Assembly (NCBI GenBank): GCA_016342495.1
Contig: JAEIOG010000027.1
Location: 1-53,674 of the forward strand
DNA length: 53,674 bases
Direction of reading: 5' to 3'
DNA from: Phycisphaerae bacterium
GTDB taxonomy: Bacteria > Planctomycetota > Phycisphaerae > Sedimentisphaerales > SM23-30
Of the stretch, positions 36,133 to 45,904 are shown piece after piece (position 1 is the first letter of the stretch; each line of letters starts with the position of its first letter). The position numbers and the translations under genes were made by a program. The notes below the pieces were generated by a model. That model was not told the DNA's origin. It did no database searches and was given only the letters and a program-made list of their open reading frames with translations.

Positions 36133-36963
36133 ATGGTTGATTCCTCGATAAATAAAAATGACAACAATCCTAATACTGAAGTTGCCAAAGATACCTCTAG
36201 ATACCATGTCCCTAATCTTGAAAGAGCTTTAAAAATCATGGAATTGCTGTCCAGCCATGCTCACGGCATGGGTCTTAGCGAAATTGCCGACAGGCTCAAG
36301 TTGCCTAAAAACAGCGTTTTTAGGATTTCTATGACATTGCTCAGTCATGGATATCTCTTTAGGAATGAAGATAATAAACGTTTTGCCCTCAGCCGCAAGC
36401 TCTTAGCTGTTGGATATGCTGCGGTCTCTGAACAAAATCTTATTGAATCGTCACGCGATGTCATGCGGTTACTGCGTAATGAACTCCATGAAACTGTTTT
36501 GCTTGGTGCACTTCTTGAAGATGAAGGAGTTGTTCTTGAGCAGATCGCTGGCACCCATCATTTTAAATTTATGGTTGATCCTGGTACCCGCTTCCTGCTG
36601 CATTGCAGTGCCTCTGGCAAAGCTATTTTTGCCTTTATGCCTGAAAAAGACCGGGAAAAAATCCTCGAAACGCATGTATTTGAACGTTTTAATGAAAGAA
36701 CCATTACTGATAAAGATGCTCTGCGTCAAGAATTAGCTAAAATTCGCCAGCGGGGCTATGCTACCGATGAAGCAGAAGAAGTCGAGGCCGCTCATTGTGT
36801 TGGTGCTCCTATCATGGATCAGCATGGGTTCCCCGTCGCTGCACTATGGACTACCGGACCTTCTTATCGTTTGCCAGTCACGGATTTTGACCGTGTTGCC
36901 CAGATAGTTATGTCCCACGCCGCGATTATATCTCAACGCATGGGCTATGATTTAATTAAATAA
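36133..36963 (+). CDS. IclR-family transcriptional regulator
   Basis: One-component regulator, usually of catabolic genes. An N-terminal winged HTH (about 25-90) has NLERALKIMELLSSHAHGMG and EIADRLKLPKNSVFRI. A GAF-like effector domain follows, with LHCSASGKAIFAFMPE, RGYATDEAEEVEAAHCVGAPI and GFPVAALW. The frame is open from 36112, but the ATG at 36133 with AAGGAAA ahead is preferred (276 residues). It is 88 bp upstream of the propeller/cytochrome gene on the same strand, which may be its target; this is inference. Confidence 0.92.
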   Translation: MVDSSINKNDNNPNTEVAKDTSRYHVPNLERALKIMELLSSHAHGMGLSEIADRLKLPKNSVFRISMTLLSHGYLFRNEDNKRFALSRKLLAVGYAAVSEQNLIESSRDVMRLLRNELHETVLLGALLEDEGVVLEQIAGTHHFKFMVDPGTRFLLHCSASGKAIFAFMPEKDREKILETHVFERFNERTITDKDALRQELAKIRQRGYATDEAEEVEAAHCVGAPIMDQHGFPVAALWTTGPSYRLPVTDFDRVAQIVMSHAAIISQRMGYDLIK

Positions 36964-37051
36964 ACCAAACTATAACGTGAATCGCAAGTGACACGACAAC
37001 CTTTGTTATATTTCAAAAACAGGAATAAGATTTTTTTAAGAGGGAATTAAG

Positions 37052-38917
37052 ATGCGTCGTTTAATATGTTTCGTTTTACCTGTAGCGATTGTAGCTTCTA
37101 TATTTTTTACTGCTCGTTCTCTGACTGGGCAGATTGCTCCTGATTCAAAAGAAATCCTATATCTTTCCCCGGCCAGACTGGTTTCTGATTCTGCTGGAAC
37201 TAAGCTATATATTGCTCAATATGAAGGCAAAAAAATTGATGTTTTTGAGGTGAAATCCAAAAAAATAACCAAATCAATTGCATTAGATGCCTCTGTTAAT
37301 GATCTTTGTATCTCTGCCGATGACAACACTCTTTATGTTACTACTGGTCAGTCTGATGGCTGTGTTTGTATTATCGATACTGCCACCGGCCATATCCTCA
37401 AAAGAATCAAGGTTGGCTATAGCCCAATCGCCCCGGCTTTGAGTGCCGATGGCAAAACTTTATATGTGTGCAATCGTTTTAATGATAATGTTGATTTTGT
37501 TGACCTGATTAATAATAAAGTTAAAGCTTCAGTTCCTGTCGAACGCGAACCTTATGCCTCGGTCTTAAGCAAAGATGGCCGCTGGCTTTTCGTAGCTAAC
37601 CATCTTCCCCGAAGGCCTGCTGCCCCTGCTGCTGATGATGATGGCATGGATTTTACTGTTGAAGCTTGCGTCTCTGTTATTGATACCCAGACCGCCAAAG
37701 AAGTTAAACGTATTGATTTACCCGATGGTGCCGTCGACTTACGTGGTTTAGATATATCTCCTGATGGTAAATTCGTTTATGTAACTCACATCTTAGCCCG
37801 TTACAATGTCCCGACTTCTCAGCTTGAACGCGGGTGGATTGATACCAATGCCCTTAGTGCCATTAATGTCGCTGATCAAAAGCTTTACAAAACCGTTCTG
37901 CTTGATGATGTCCAACTTGGTGCGGCAAATCCTTATAAAGTTAAATGCAGCGATGATGGCAAGTATATAGCCGTCACAATTTCCGGCACCCATGAAATCC
38001 ATGTTATTGACCGGTTGGCTATGCATGCGAAACTGGATACTGTCGTTAAAGATGACCAGGGTGAAATCGCCGATCCATTGAATTATCTGCCTTATATGCA
38101 GGGCCTGCGTAAACGCGTCAATCTCGAAGGTAATGGCCCCCGAGGCTTGGCTCTTATCGGTAATGTCGCTTATGCTACTCAATATTTCTCTGACTCATTA
38201 GCTCTTGTTGATCTTCAAACTTATAAAACTGAAGAAATCCCTTTAGGACCCGACAAACCTGTTACGCAAATTCGCAAAGGCGAAAGATTGTTCCATGATG
38301 CCAATCTTTGCTATCAAAAATGGCTTAGCTGTGCCAGCTGTCATCCTGATGTCCGTACTGATGGCATCAACTGGGATCTAATGAATGATGGTGCTTCAAA
38401 TCCAAAGAATGCTAAATCGCTTGTTTTAGCTCATGCAACCCCACCTTCTATGATTACTGGTATTCGTGCCAGTGCTGAAGTTGCTGTCCGGGCTGGACTT
38501 AAGTATATCCAGTTTTCCCAAAGACCGGAAGAAGATGCCCAGGCGATTGATGCTTTCCTGATTTCACTTAAGCCTTTGCCTAGCCCCTATTTAGTAAATG
38601 GTCAACTCTCTGAAGCGGCTAAACGTGGTAAATTAGTTTTTGAAAAGGCTTATTGTATCAAATGTCATGATGGTCAATATCATACCAATATGAAAAAATA
38701 TGATTTGCATACAACTTATGGCGTCGACTTAGGTGTACCTTTGGATACTCCAACTTTGTCTGAAGTCTGGCGCACCGCTCCATATCTGCATGATGGTGCT
38801 GCTACTTCGATTATGGATGTCTTAACTAAATTTAACCCTGAAGATAAGCATGGGAAAACTTCGCACCTGACCGAACAGGAACTAAAAGACCTTGCCGCAT
38901 ATGTCCTGTCGCTATAA
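37052..38917 (+). CDS. exported YncE-like beta-propeller fused to di-heme cytochrome c
   Basis: A 621-residue exported protein. A signal peptide lies at 1-27. Residues about 33-395 form a YVTN/YncE-like seven-bladed propeller, with repeated strands such as SADDNTLYVTTG, SADGKTLYVCN, SKDGRWLFVAN and SPDGKFVYVTH. The C-terminal part is a cytochrome c region with CASCH (427-431) and CIKCH (535-539), plus the typical APYLHDGAATSIMDVL seen in MauG/cytochrome c peroxidase-like proteins. Two c-type hemes are expected. It probably acts as a periplasmic oxidoreductase. SD AGAGGGAA and a strong terminator flank it. Confidence 0.92.
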   Translation: MRRLICFVLPVAIVASIFFTARSLTGQIAPDSKEILYLSPARLVSDSAGTKLYIAQYEGKKIDVFEVKSKKITKSIALDASVNDLCISADDNTLYVTTGQSDGCVCIIDTATGHILKRIKVGYSPIAPALSADGKTLYVCNRFNDNVDFVDLINNKVKASVPVEREPYASVLSKDGRWLFVANHLPRRPAAPAADDDGMDFTVEACVSVIDTQTAKEVKRIDLPDGAVDLRGLDISPDGKFVYVTHILARYNVPTSQLERGWIDTNALSAINVADQKLYKTVLLDDVQLGAANPYKVKCSDDGKYIAVTISGTHEIHVIDRLAMHAKLDTVVKDDQGEIADPLNYLPYMQGLRKRVNLEGNGPRGLALIGNVAYATQYFSDSLALVDLQTYKTEEIPLGPDKPVTQIRKGERLFHDANLCYQKWLSCASCHPDVRTDGINWDLMNDGASNPKNAKSLVLAHATPPSMITGIRASAEVAVRAGLKYIQFSQRPEEDAQAIDAFLISLKPLPSPYLVNGQLSEAAKRGKLVFEKAYCIKCHDGQYHTNMKKYDLHTTYGVDLGVPLDTPTLSEVWRTAPYLHDGAATSIMDVLTKFNPEDKHGKTSHLTEQELKDLAAYVLSL

Positions 38918-38940
38918 GAGATTATTAAGAATTAAAATAA

Positions 38941-38973
38941 AAACCCTCCAAATTTGATTTTGGAGGGTTTTTT
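38941..38973 (+). terminator. intrinsic terminator after the cytochrome gene
   Basis: CCCTCCAAA (38944-38952) and TTTGGAGGG (38959-38967) make a perfect 9-bp stem with a 6-nt loop, followed by six T. Confidence 0.93.
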
Positions 38974-39187
38974 CATTCCTTAAAATAGCATTATTTAATA
39001 ATAAAGGCATATAATTACCGAGTATGAATCAGGCATGTGGAAGTTTTGGTTTTTTACCAAATATACTCATAACAATTAAGTTTTTCCGTTTTATTGTCAA
39101 TAAGCTTATATCCTACAAAACTTAAATGTTGACTCTTTCAGATAAAATCATACCCTTTGGGTATAATCAATGCATTGGAATTTCAAT

Positions 39188-41266
39188 ATGAATAAATTAC
39201 AAAGAAATAAAAAACATGATTATGCTGTTCAAGCATATACGATTTTCCCTTTGAGGGTATTATTAATTTATTGGAGTTTTATTGTTATTTCTATTATCTC
39301 ACCTTCATCTGTTTTTGGTCAGCAAAGTCAAAATAATGATTCTTCATCCAATAAAGTCTACAAAGCTGGTATCCCCAATGTTCCACCTATTATGTACATG
39401 GATAAAGATGGCAAAATTGTTGGTTTTTCAGCTGAAGTCCTCGAAGCTGCAGCAGAAGACGAAAACATTCAACTGCAATGGGTCAATGGTTCCTGGGCTG
39501 AACTTTTCGATATGCTGATTGCTGGCCAGATTGATATATTACCTGGTATGCAGATCACCGCGACAAGACAGGAAAGCCTTGATTTTCTGGAAAACGATTT
39601 GTATATGATGTGGTCTGAACTTTATATCCCTGATGATATTGATTTGAATGCTATTCGTGACCTCAATGGTAAAAAAATTGGTCTGGTTATTAATGATAAC
39701 AATGCTGATGGCTTCATTAAATATATCGATAGATTTAAATTGAAATATGAACCAGTTTATTTCAAATCTCATAAACTCGCCATTCAAGCTGGACGTCGTA
39801 ATGAAGTTTTTGCTATTGTTGGGCCTATGGTTACCGGCAATGATGATTTTTGGGCTGGATTCAAAAGTTCAGGCCTCTATTTTAATCCTACCAATGTCGG
39901 CATTGCTGTTCCTAAAGGGAAAAATAATGAATTAGTAAATAAACTGGATATAAGGCTTGCTTTATACAAAGCTGATCAGAATTCGATCTATCATAGCTTA
40001 TATCAAGAGTATGGCATGGATGGCCCCGCAGACCACAATATTGTCCCACAGTGGGTAATGTACGCTTTTCTTGTCTCTATCTTAATTGGTATTATTGCAT
40101 GGACTTTTGTTTTTGCTCTGCGTATTCAGGTAAATAAAAAAACTTATCAATTAAAACAATATAGCGAAACTCTTGAACAAAAAGTCAAGAAAAGAACTGA
40201 ACAGCTTGATAAACAAAATAAATATCTCAAAAAAACTTTTCAGGAACTAAAGGCGGCGCAAACCCGACTGATACTTTCGGAAAAGATGGCTGTCCTTGGT
40301 AATCTCATAGCCGGTATTGCTCACGAAATTAATTCCCCTTTAGGTGCTATTGGTGCCTGCAATAGCGTGGTCAATCATCATATGAACGACGTAGTTGAGT
40401 GTATCGATGATTTATCAAGATGGTTTTGTGCTGACAATGGCCCATTGCTTAGAATGATGTTGAGTGAAAGTATTATCAAACAAATAGATAAAAATGTACC
40501 GTCTTATAAACTCATTCGGCAAAGTAGAATCGAAATAGCCCAACAACTCGAAAATGCTGACATTACCAACTGTTATGAAATAGCTAGTTTCATTATAGAT
40601 TTAAAATTGCAAGATAGTTGGCAACAATATATTGGATTATTAAAATCTCCTGATGCTTGCGAAATGATGACTGGCATTGTCAATATCGCCAATATTTTTG
40701 GCTGTTGCAATACTATAGAAATTGCAGTTGGTAAAGCTTCCCGCATCATTCAGGCTCTCAAAAAATATGTTCATATTGATTATTCGCAAATGGAATCTCC
40801 CCAGAAAAAACCTATTTGTGTCCGTGATGGCATCGAAACCGTGCTGATTTTGTTCCAGAATCGAATCAAAAATGATATTGATCTTGAAATTTACTTTGGC
40901 GACATACCAGTGGTCAGTGCTATCGAAGATGAGCTCAATCAGGTTTGGACTAATCTGATCCAAAACGCTATCCAGGCAATGGATAATTCTGGTGCTTTGA
41001 TTATCAATGTATATGAAAAAGATAAGGGGGTAATTGTCGAAATTATTGACAATGGCCATGGTATCGATGCAGATATTCTTCCCCGCATTTTCGAACCGTT
41101 ATTTACCACCAAAGCCCCCGGCCTTGGTATTGGCCTGGGAATGGACATCGTTAAAAAAATTCTTGATAATCACAATGGCACAATCAATGTTCAAAGCCAA
41201 AGTGGCAAAGGCACTACTGTCACCGTTTGGTTACCAGTAAGCACCGAAACAGATATGTCTGCCTGA
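39188..41266 (+). CDS. sensor histidine kinase with periplasmic SBP_bac_3 domain
   Basis: Membrane kinase that senses a small solute in the periplasm. Using residues counted from the ATG at 39188: signal anchor at about 20-40, extracellular solute-binding family 3 domain about 58-282 ([20 protein letters not shown]), TM2 about 291-311, a coiled coil, HisKA with [11 protein letters not shown] (His379), and HATPase_c with [16 protein letters not shown] and [12 protein letters not shown]. An extra helical stretch of about 130 residues separates the H-box and ATPase. The ATG at 39170 is only 3 nt past a TATAAT, so 39188 is preferred. No response regulator is adjacent; an orphan kinase. Confidence 0.9.
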   Translation: MNKLQRNKKHDYAVQAYTIFPLRVLLIYWSFIVISIISPSSVFGQQSQNNDSSSNKVYKAGIPNVPPIMYMDKDGKIVGFSAEVLEAAAEDENIQLQWVNGSWAELFDMLIAGQIDILPGMQITATRQESLDFLENDLYMMWSELYIPDDIDLNAIRDLNGKKIGLVINDNNADGFIKYIDRFKLKYEPVYFKSHKLAIQAGRRNEVFAIVGPMVTGNDDFWAGFKSSGLYFNPTNVGIAVPKGKNNELVNKLDIRLALYKADQNSIYHSLYQEYGMDGPADHNIVPQWVMYAFLVSILIGIIAWTFVFALRIQVNKKTYQLKQYSETLEQKVKKRTEQLDKQNKYLKKTFQELKAAQTRLILSEKMAVLGNLIAGIAHEINSPLGAIGACNSVVNHHMNDVVECIDDLSRWFCADNGPLLRMMLSESIIKQIDKNVPSYKLIRQSRIEIAQQLENADITNCYEIASFIIDLKLQDSWQQYIGLLKSPDACEMMTGIVNIANIFGCCNTIEIAVGKASRIIQALKKYVHIDYSQMESPQKKPICVRDGIETVLILFQNRIKNDIDLEIYFGDIPVVSAIEDELNQVWTNLIQNAIQAMDNSGALIINVYEKDKGVIVEIIDNGHGIDADILPRIFEPLFTTKAPGLGIGLGMDIVKKILDNHNGTINVQSQSGKGTTVTVWLPVSTETDMSA

Positions 41267-41297
41267 TGTATAAAAACAGAAATAAACTGAAAATATG

Positions 41298-41789
41298 TTA
41301 ATATCTGCTCATTGCCCGTTTGACATCGCGTTCTTGCTGCTGAGACTTCATTTTATCTCGTTTGTCGGATTGACTTTTTCCTTGGGCGATAGCTATTTCA
41401 ACTTTAGCTAAACCCCGGTCATTGAAGTAAATCCTTGTCGGAACTACAGTTAGACCCTTTTGGTTGAGCTTAATCTCAATCTGGCGAATCTGTCTTTTAT
41501 GAATTAACAGCTTCCGGGGACGTTTAGGAACGTGATTATAGATATTGCCATGACTGTATTCAGATATATTGCATTCCAGCAAAAAAAGCTCGCCGCCACG
41601 TATGCGGCAATAGGCCTCGTCCAGCGATGCTTTGCCATTTCGTAAGGATTTAACTTCAGTGCCTTCCAGCACAACTCCCGTTTCCAGCTTTTCAATAAAA
41701 TGATAATTGAACCGGGCTTTTTTATTATTTATCCGCGGGCTAAAGGGTTTGTCCGCCTTATTTTCCTTTTTCTTACCTTTTTTTGCCAT
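41298..41789 (-). CDS. smpB: SsrA-binding protein SmpB
   Basis: Binds tmRNA and brings it to stalled ribosomes. An OB-fold core includes ARFNYHFIEKLETGVVLEGTEVKSLR and ISEYSHGNIYNHVPKRPRKLL, followed by a basic C-terminal tail (GKSQSDKRDKMKSQQQERD) that inserts into the mRNA channel. The ORF extends to a TTG at 41819, but the ATG at 41789 (MAKKGKKKEN) fits the family better, giving 163 residues. The ssrA gene was not found in this window. Confidence 0.95.
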   Translation of the reverse strand: MAKKGKKKENKADKPFSPRINNKKARFNYHFIEKLETGVVLEGTEVKSLRNGKASLDEAYCRIRGGELFLLECNISEYSHGNIYNHVPKRPRKLLIHKRQIRQIEIKLNQKGLTVVPTRIYFNDRGLAKVEIAIAQGKSQSDKRDKMKSQQQERDVKRAMSRY

Positions 41790-41933
41790 ATATGTCAGCT
41801 TATTTTCTATTTTTTCCAATGTTTTTCATACAACTAACCTAATAGCATAGCAAAATTTATACTCTCTGGCAAATCCTAATTAAACCTGTATTGTTTGCTG
41901 TGTGCGAGATTATTTTCTGGACGAAAATCAAGG

Positions 41934-42301
41934 TTAGCGGGTCGCTGCCGTTGGGCGATGTTTGTTGGAGATGGACAGAAGCCCCGAAGGGGCGGTATAT
42001 TTTAGCCCAGGGCATCGCCCTGGGGATAGAACGTCAAAGCCCATTTTATGCCCTGTAAGGGCAATATAATCAATCCCAAGGAATTATGTCGGCCTTACAG
42101 GCCTGAAAAGAGTGGCGTGGGCTTTACCCAGCTTTACCCAGGGTGTTGCCCTGAGCTATGTTATGCTGGCCTTACAGACCCGAATGGGTGGCGGCATTAT
42201 TGCGGAGTGTCGGATGGGTGGAACAGGTGTAGAGACAAGGCATGCCTTGTCTTGGTTGGGGTTAGTGAGTGTTTAGGGCAGGAATTAGCGGGTCGCTACC
42301 G
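41934..42301. repeat. element of GC-rich hairpins bounded by 17-bp direct repeats
   Basis: Within the 684-bp smpB to SSS gap, TTAGCGGGTCGCTGCCG (41934-41950) recurs as TTAGCGGGTCGCTACCG (42285-42301), 16 of 17 identical. Between them lie short GC-rich hairpins: GCCCCGAAGGGGC (41981-41993), CCCAGGGC/GCCCTGGG (42006-42024), GCCCT/AGGGC (42050-42062), GGCCT/AGGCC (42091-42103), and a perfect 20-bp palindrome (42233-42252). The GC content contrasts with flanking DNA. It looks like a non-autonomous interspersed repeat. The 91-codon ORF inside it is not credible. Confidence 0.75.
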
Positions 42302-42473
42302 CTTTCCTTTGTTTTTTTGTTAGAAATTATGATTATCAAAAAAAACTCGCAAGCCACTATTTGAAATTATCAATTTTATAGTTGCCGTCAGTGTTTCCTT
42401 AAGGTATTATTACCCTGCTATTGTCCCCACAATTAATAGCGTAAACTCATGTTTTTTTTTAAGGAGTTATTGT

Positions 42474-45056
42474 ATGCATTTACAAATGCTTGCTATGAAA
42501 TTAGCGAATGTTGACTGGGTCATCATTATAGCCTTCTTCCTGGCAATTATTGGTATCGGTCTGTTCGTTGCCCGGAAATCTGCCAAAGATTCCGAAGGCT
42601 ACTTCCTTGGTGGCCGTTCCATGCCTTGGTGGCTTTTGGGTGTCTCTATGGTTGCCTGTACCTTCTCTTGTGATACCCCAAACCTGGTAACCGGTATGGT
42701 CCGTGAAGGTGGTGTCGTTGCTAACTGGGGATGGTGGGCTTTTCTTATTACTGGTATGGTAACAGTATTTATCTATGCTCAGCTTTGGCGTCGAAGCAAG
42801 GTTATGACCGATCTGGAATTCTACGAAATGCGTTACAGTGGTAAATCCGCTGCTTTCATTCGTGGTTTCCGTTCGCTTTATCTGGGTGTGTTCTTTAACT
42901 GCCTTATTATGGGTACAGTAACATTGGCCGCCATCAAAATCGGCCAGGTTATCTTTGATGTCGAACCATGGGTTGCTGTTGTCGTTGGCTCTGTTGGCGT
43001 AGTTATCTATGCTACCGCTGGTGGTATTAAAAGCTGTATCTGGGCTGATTTCTTCCAATATTCAATCGCCATGTTTGGTGCTGTTTATGCCGCTATTGTT
43101 GCTTGTCGTCAACCTGAAATTGGTGGCCTGTCAAACCTCTTAACTCATACTGATGTTGTTGGTAAACTTAGCTGGATGCCTGATTTCTCTACCTGGCTGG
43201 CTTGGGTTCCTATGCTCCTTATTCCTGTCGCTGTTCAATGGTGGGCTGTATGGTATCCTGGTGCTGAACCCGGTGGCGGTGGCTATATCGCTCAGCGTAT
43301 GCTTGCCGCTAAAGATGAAAAGAACGCAATCGGGGCGACCATGTTCTTTAACTTCATGCATTATGCTATCCGTCCCTGGCCATGGATTATCGTTGCCTTA
43401 GCTTCGATCGTTCTCTATCCTGACTTAGCTTCCATCAAAGCTCAGTTCCCCGGTATCGATCCATCTTACCTCAAAGAAGATATCGCTTACCCGGTTATGA
43501 TCTCCAAACTTGGTCCTGGTCTTCTTGGTTTGGTTGTTGCTTCGCTGATTGCTGCATATATGTCAACTATCGGAACTCATCTTAACTGGGGTTCCTCATA
43601 TGCTGTCAATGACTTCTACAAACGTTTTATCAAACCTGAAGCTTCCGAAAAAGAACTTGTTGGTGTCGGCCGTATCGTTACTGTCATTCTTATGGTTATT
43701 GCCGCTTTCTTTGCATTGACTTTCCTGGAAGATGCTAATCAGGCTTTCAAAATCCTGCTTCTAAGTGGTGCCGGTACCGGTGCTATCTATATTATGCGTT
43801 GGTTCTGGTGGCGTATTAATGCCTGGACCGAAATTGTCGCTATGGTTGTCGCAACCGTTGTAGCTTTTTGGATCGTGCTGGGCGTTGGCGAACAGGGCAC
43901 ATTGAAATGGTATGTCGATAGCTCTTCGGTTAAAGCTCAGGTTTTCAAAATTGATGATCCGGCTTTGACTGCCGATATTACTGCTAGCATAGAATCTGGT
44001 AGTAAAAAAACTGATGAACTGACTGCTCTTTCTGCTGATAAAGTTTCTGTTTGGCGCAAAGCCAAAAAAGATCCTTTGGCTCGTGATCTGGCTCGTTTAG
44101 ATTTTGATGCGGCCAATAAAGCCGAAACCGACCACAATAATTCTATTACTGTGATGGCTCAGGTTAAGGCTAAAAGCAATATTGAATATGTCTACCAGGT
44201 GAAATCTAAAGAAGATGTCGAAAAGGTTATCGCCGACGAAATCGCCAAAGCCAAAACTGACGAAATAGAAGCTCCCAAAGCTACTTCTTACGAAGCTGTC
44301 GTTGCTGAATTTGCAGAACTTAATGCTGCAAAAGATGCCACAGCTAAAGCTTCCGACGCTGCATTAGTTGCTCATGGCTTGGCTCTTAAAACTGCAAAAA
44401 CCTATGAAGACCCTGCTCTTGTCGCTGCTCGCGAAGCACTGGTTGAAGCTGATGCAATTGCCTACAAAGCTAAGACTGCATTTGACCGTCACTATGCTAA
44501 ATATGGCATGACCGTTGCCGTGGTAAAAGATGGCCCGGATACTCCTGCATGGTTCGCTGACTTCAATACCTTCGTTGGTACATATGGCAAAGATGTTAAG
44601 GCTATTATCAAGGGCGATGCAATCTATGTCTATGAATCAAAAGTTGCTGGTTTGACTTTTGCAGTCCAGCTTCTGGTTTGTGTCATCTTTGTTACTATCG
44701 CTTGGATTCTGGCAACCTTCGTTACGCCTGCTGTTGACAAAGCTAAATTACGCAGCTTCTACAAAATCTGTCAGCCGGGTGGCCCTGGTTGGAAGAAAGT
44801 CGTCGCCGAAGCCAAAGCTGATGGCGAAGACATCGACTCTACCAATGGTATTGGCGACTGGAAAATGCCTATCCAGATCCTTTGTGTATTCTTTGGCTGT
44901 GTCGCTATCTATAGCTCACTGTTCGCCATTGGTAACTTCCTCTATGGCAACACTGGCTGGGGAATAACGATGCTGGCTGTCGCAGCGGTCTCTACGGTTA
45001 TCCTGTTTAACTTCTTTGGTAAGATCGGTGTCCAAACCGAAGAAGCTAAAAGCTAA
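42474..45056 (+). CDS. sodium:solute symporter (SSS family) with large soluble insertion
   Basis: Na+-driven importer, possibly for sugars. The N-terminal part (about 14-470) has the SSS core: ARKSAKDSEGYFLGGRSMP, YATAGGIKSCIWADFFQ and LIAAYMSTIGTHLNWGSSY. Residues about 473-722 form a hydrophilic, Ala/Lys/Glu-rich, mostly helical insertion placed between two membrane segments. Three more hydrophobic segments follow (about 724-750, 799-822, 828-848). At 860 residues it is much longer than usual (about 500-600). Strong SD TAAGGAG lies 7 nt before the ATG, and a terminator follows. Substrate is unknown. Confidence 0.9.
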   Translation: MHLQMLAMKLANVDWVIIIAFFLAIIGIGLFVARKSAKDSEGYFLGGRSMPWWLLGVSMVACTFSCDTPNLVTGMVREGGVVANWGWWAFLITGMVTVFIYAQLWRRSKVMTDLEFYEMRYSGKSAAFIRGFRSLYLGVFFNCLIMGTVTLAAIKIGQVIFDVEPWVAVVVGSVGVVIYATAGGIKSCIWADFFQYSIAMFGAVYAAIVACRQPEIGGLSNLLTHTDVVGKLSWMPDFSTWLAWVPMLLIPVAVQWWAVWYPGAEPGGGGYIAQRMLAAKDEKNAIGATMFFNFMHYAIRPWPWIIVALASIVLYPDLASIKAQFPGIDPSYLKEDIAYPVMISKLGPGLLGLVVASLIAAYMSTIGTHLNWGSSYAVNDFYKRFIKPEASEKELVGVGRIVTVILMVIAAFFALTFLEDANQAFKILLLSGAGTGAIYIMRWFWWRINAWTEIVAMVVATVVAFWIVLGVGEQGTLKWYVDSSSVKAQVFKIDDPALTADITASIESGSKKTDELTALSADKVSVWRKAKKDPLARDLARLDFDAANKAETDHNNSITVMAQVKAKSNIEYVYQVKSKEDVEKVIADEIAKAKTDEIEAPKATSYEAVVAEFAELNAAKDATAKASDAALVAHGLALKTAKTYEDPALVAAREALVEADAIAYKAKTAFDRHYAKYGMTVAVVKDGPDTPAWFADFNTFVGTYGKDVKAIIKGDAIYVYESKVAGLTFAVQLLVCVIFVTIAWILATFVTPAVDKAKLRSFYKICQPGGPGWKKVVAEAKADGEDIDSTNGIGDWKMPIQILCVFFGCVAIYSSLFAIGNFLYGNTGWGITMLAVAAVSTVILFNFFGKIGVQTEEAKS

Positions 45057-45076
45057 CCAAAATATTTCATAAAACC

Positions 45077-45113
45077 AAAGGCCACACTCTTAATACAGAG
45101 TGTGGCCTTTTTT
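45077..45113 (+). terminator. intrinsic terminator after the SSS gene
   Basis: AAAGGCCACACTC (45077-45089) pairs perfectly with GAGTGTGGCCTTT (45098-45110), 13 bp with an 8-nt loop, then T-run. It may also serve the minus-strand rhodanese gene ending at 45157. Confidence 0.93.
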
Positions 45114-45156
45114 AATAATTTACTTTTCTTAACTCTAAACCAATAGCAACAAAATA

Positions 45157-45753
45157 TCAATTCGTCTCAATCATCCAGTTAGCAAAGAAAGCCAGCATGA
45201 CATCAATATCAACCCCGCCATCCAGCCATCTTTGCGATAAAACCGCAAAGTCAGCTAAGCCGATTATCTCACCCTGACTCGGATTAAAAACAGCAGGGCA
45301 ATTATCCAGGTCATCATTTATGCCATCCATATCGCTATCGACACAGCCAACTGTTGGGAAATTTTGATACCAAGCTGATGTCCCGCCTCCGATATCATAG
45401 ATATTAAGGAACCCCTTACCATCCAGAAAGTTGGAAGCCAGATTGCTTCGATAGCCACTCTGGCATATTACCAGGATAATATCATCTTGATTAAAATCCT
45501 GATAGTTTGCCGCAAGAAAACCACTATTAAGCGGATAATTCATCGCCCCGGGCACATGGCCTATTGTCCCGCAATATTCCTGAGGCTCCCGAACATCGAT
45601 TATGATTATATCAGGATTTGCCAAAATCATATCACGCGCAAGATAGACCGAGATGTCGTTATGTAATGGCTCACCTGGCCCTGCATGAACTGAAATGTTT
45701 ACCAATAGACCAATAGCCACGCTAATAAGTAGATACCTGAACATTTTCCTCAT
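45157..45753 (-). CDS. secreted rhodanese with TSP3/dockerin-like tail
   Basis: A 198-residue exported protein. The signal peptide ends near HAGPG (about 24-26). The rhodanese domain at about 32-130 has DVREPQEYCGTIGHVPGA and the active-site loop CQSGYRS (Cys97), so sulfur transfer or a related phosphatase-like function is expected. The tail has a calcium-binding thrombospondin-3-like DSDMDGINDDLDNCP (139-153), then ADFAVLSQRWL and DVMLAFFANWM, which resemble the paired dockerin-like motifs of Phycisphaerae secreted proteins. Its sulfur acceptor and whether the tail docks to a partner are unknown. Confidence 0.85.
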   Translation of the reverse strand: MRKMFRYLLISVAIGLLVNISVHAGPGEPLHNDISVYLARDMILANPDIIIIDVREPQEYCGTIGHVPGAMNYPLNSGFLAANYQDFNQDDIILVICQSGYRSNLASNFLDGKGFLNIYDIGGGTSAWYQNFPTVGCVDSDMDGINDDLDNCPAVFNPSQGEIIGLADFAVLSQRWLDGGVDIDVMLAFFANWMIETN

Positions 45754-45904
45754 TATAATTCTCCAAAGCTATTTTCCTTGAAACCTTTATTTTTCACGAA
45801 ATCGCATCTTTATATAATACCAAATATTTTGTTTTGATTCAATACCGTGTATTATGCTAAAGTATTAAATTATTTTAATTATTAATTTTACTTACAGGTT
45901 TTAT

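Noticed and set aside
36469-36736. Overlapping ORFs within the IclR gene
   Set aside because: Frames other than the well-supported IclR reading; no independent start signals.
39129-39167. TTGACT/TATAAT promoter before the histidine kinase
   Set aside because: The spacing is 27 bp, too long for a sigma70 promoter; only the TATAAT was kept as weak support for the later start codon.
42048-42323. 91-codon ORF within the hairpin-rich element
   Set aside because: Composition follows the GC-rich palindromes and short direct repeats; no SD or domain. Better explained as repeat DNA.
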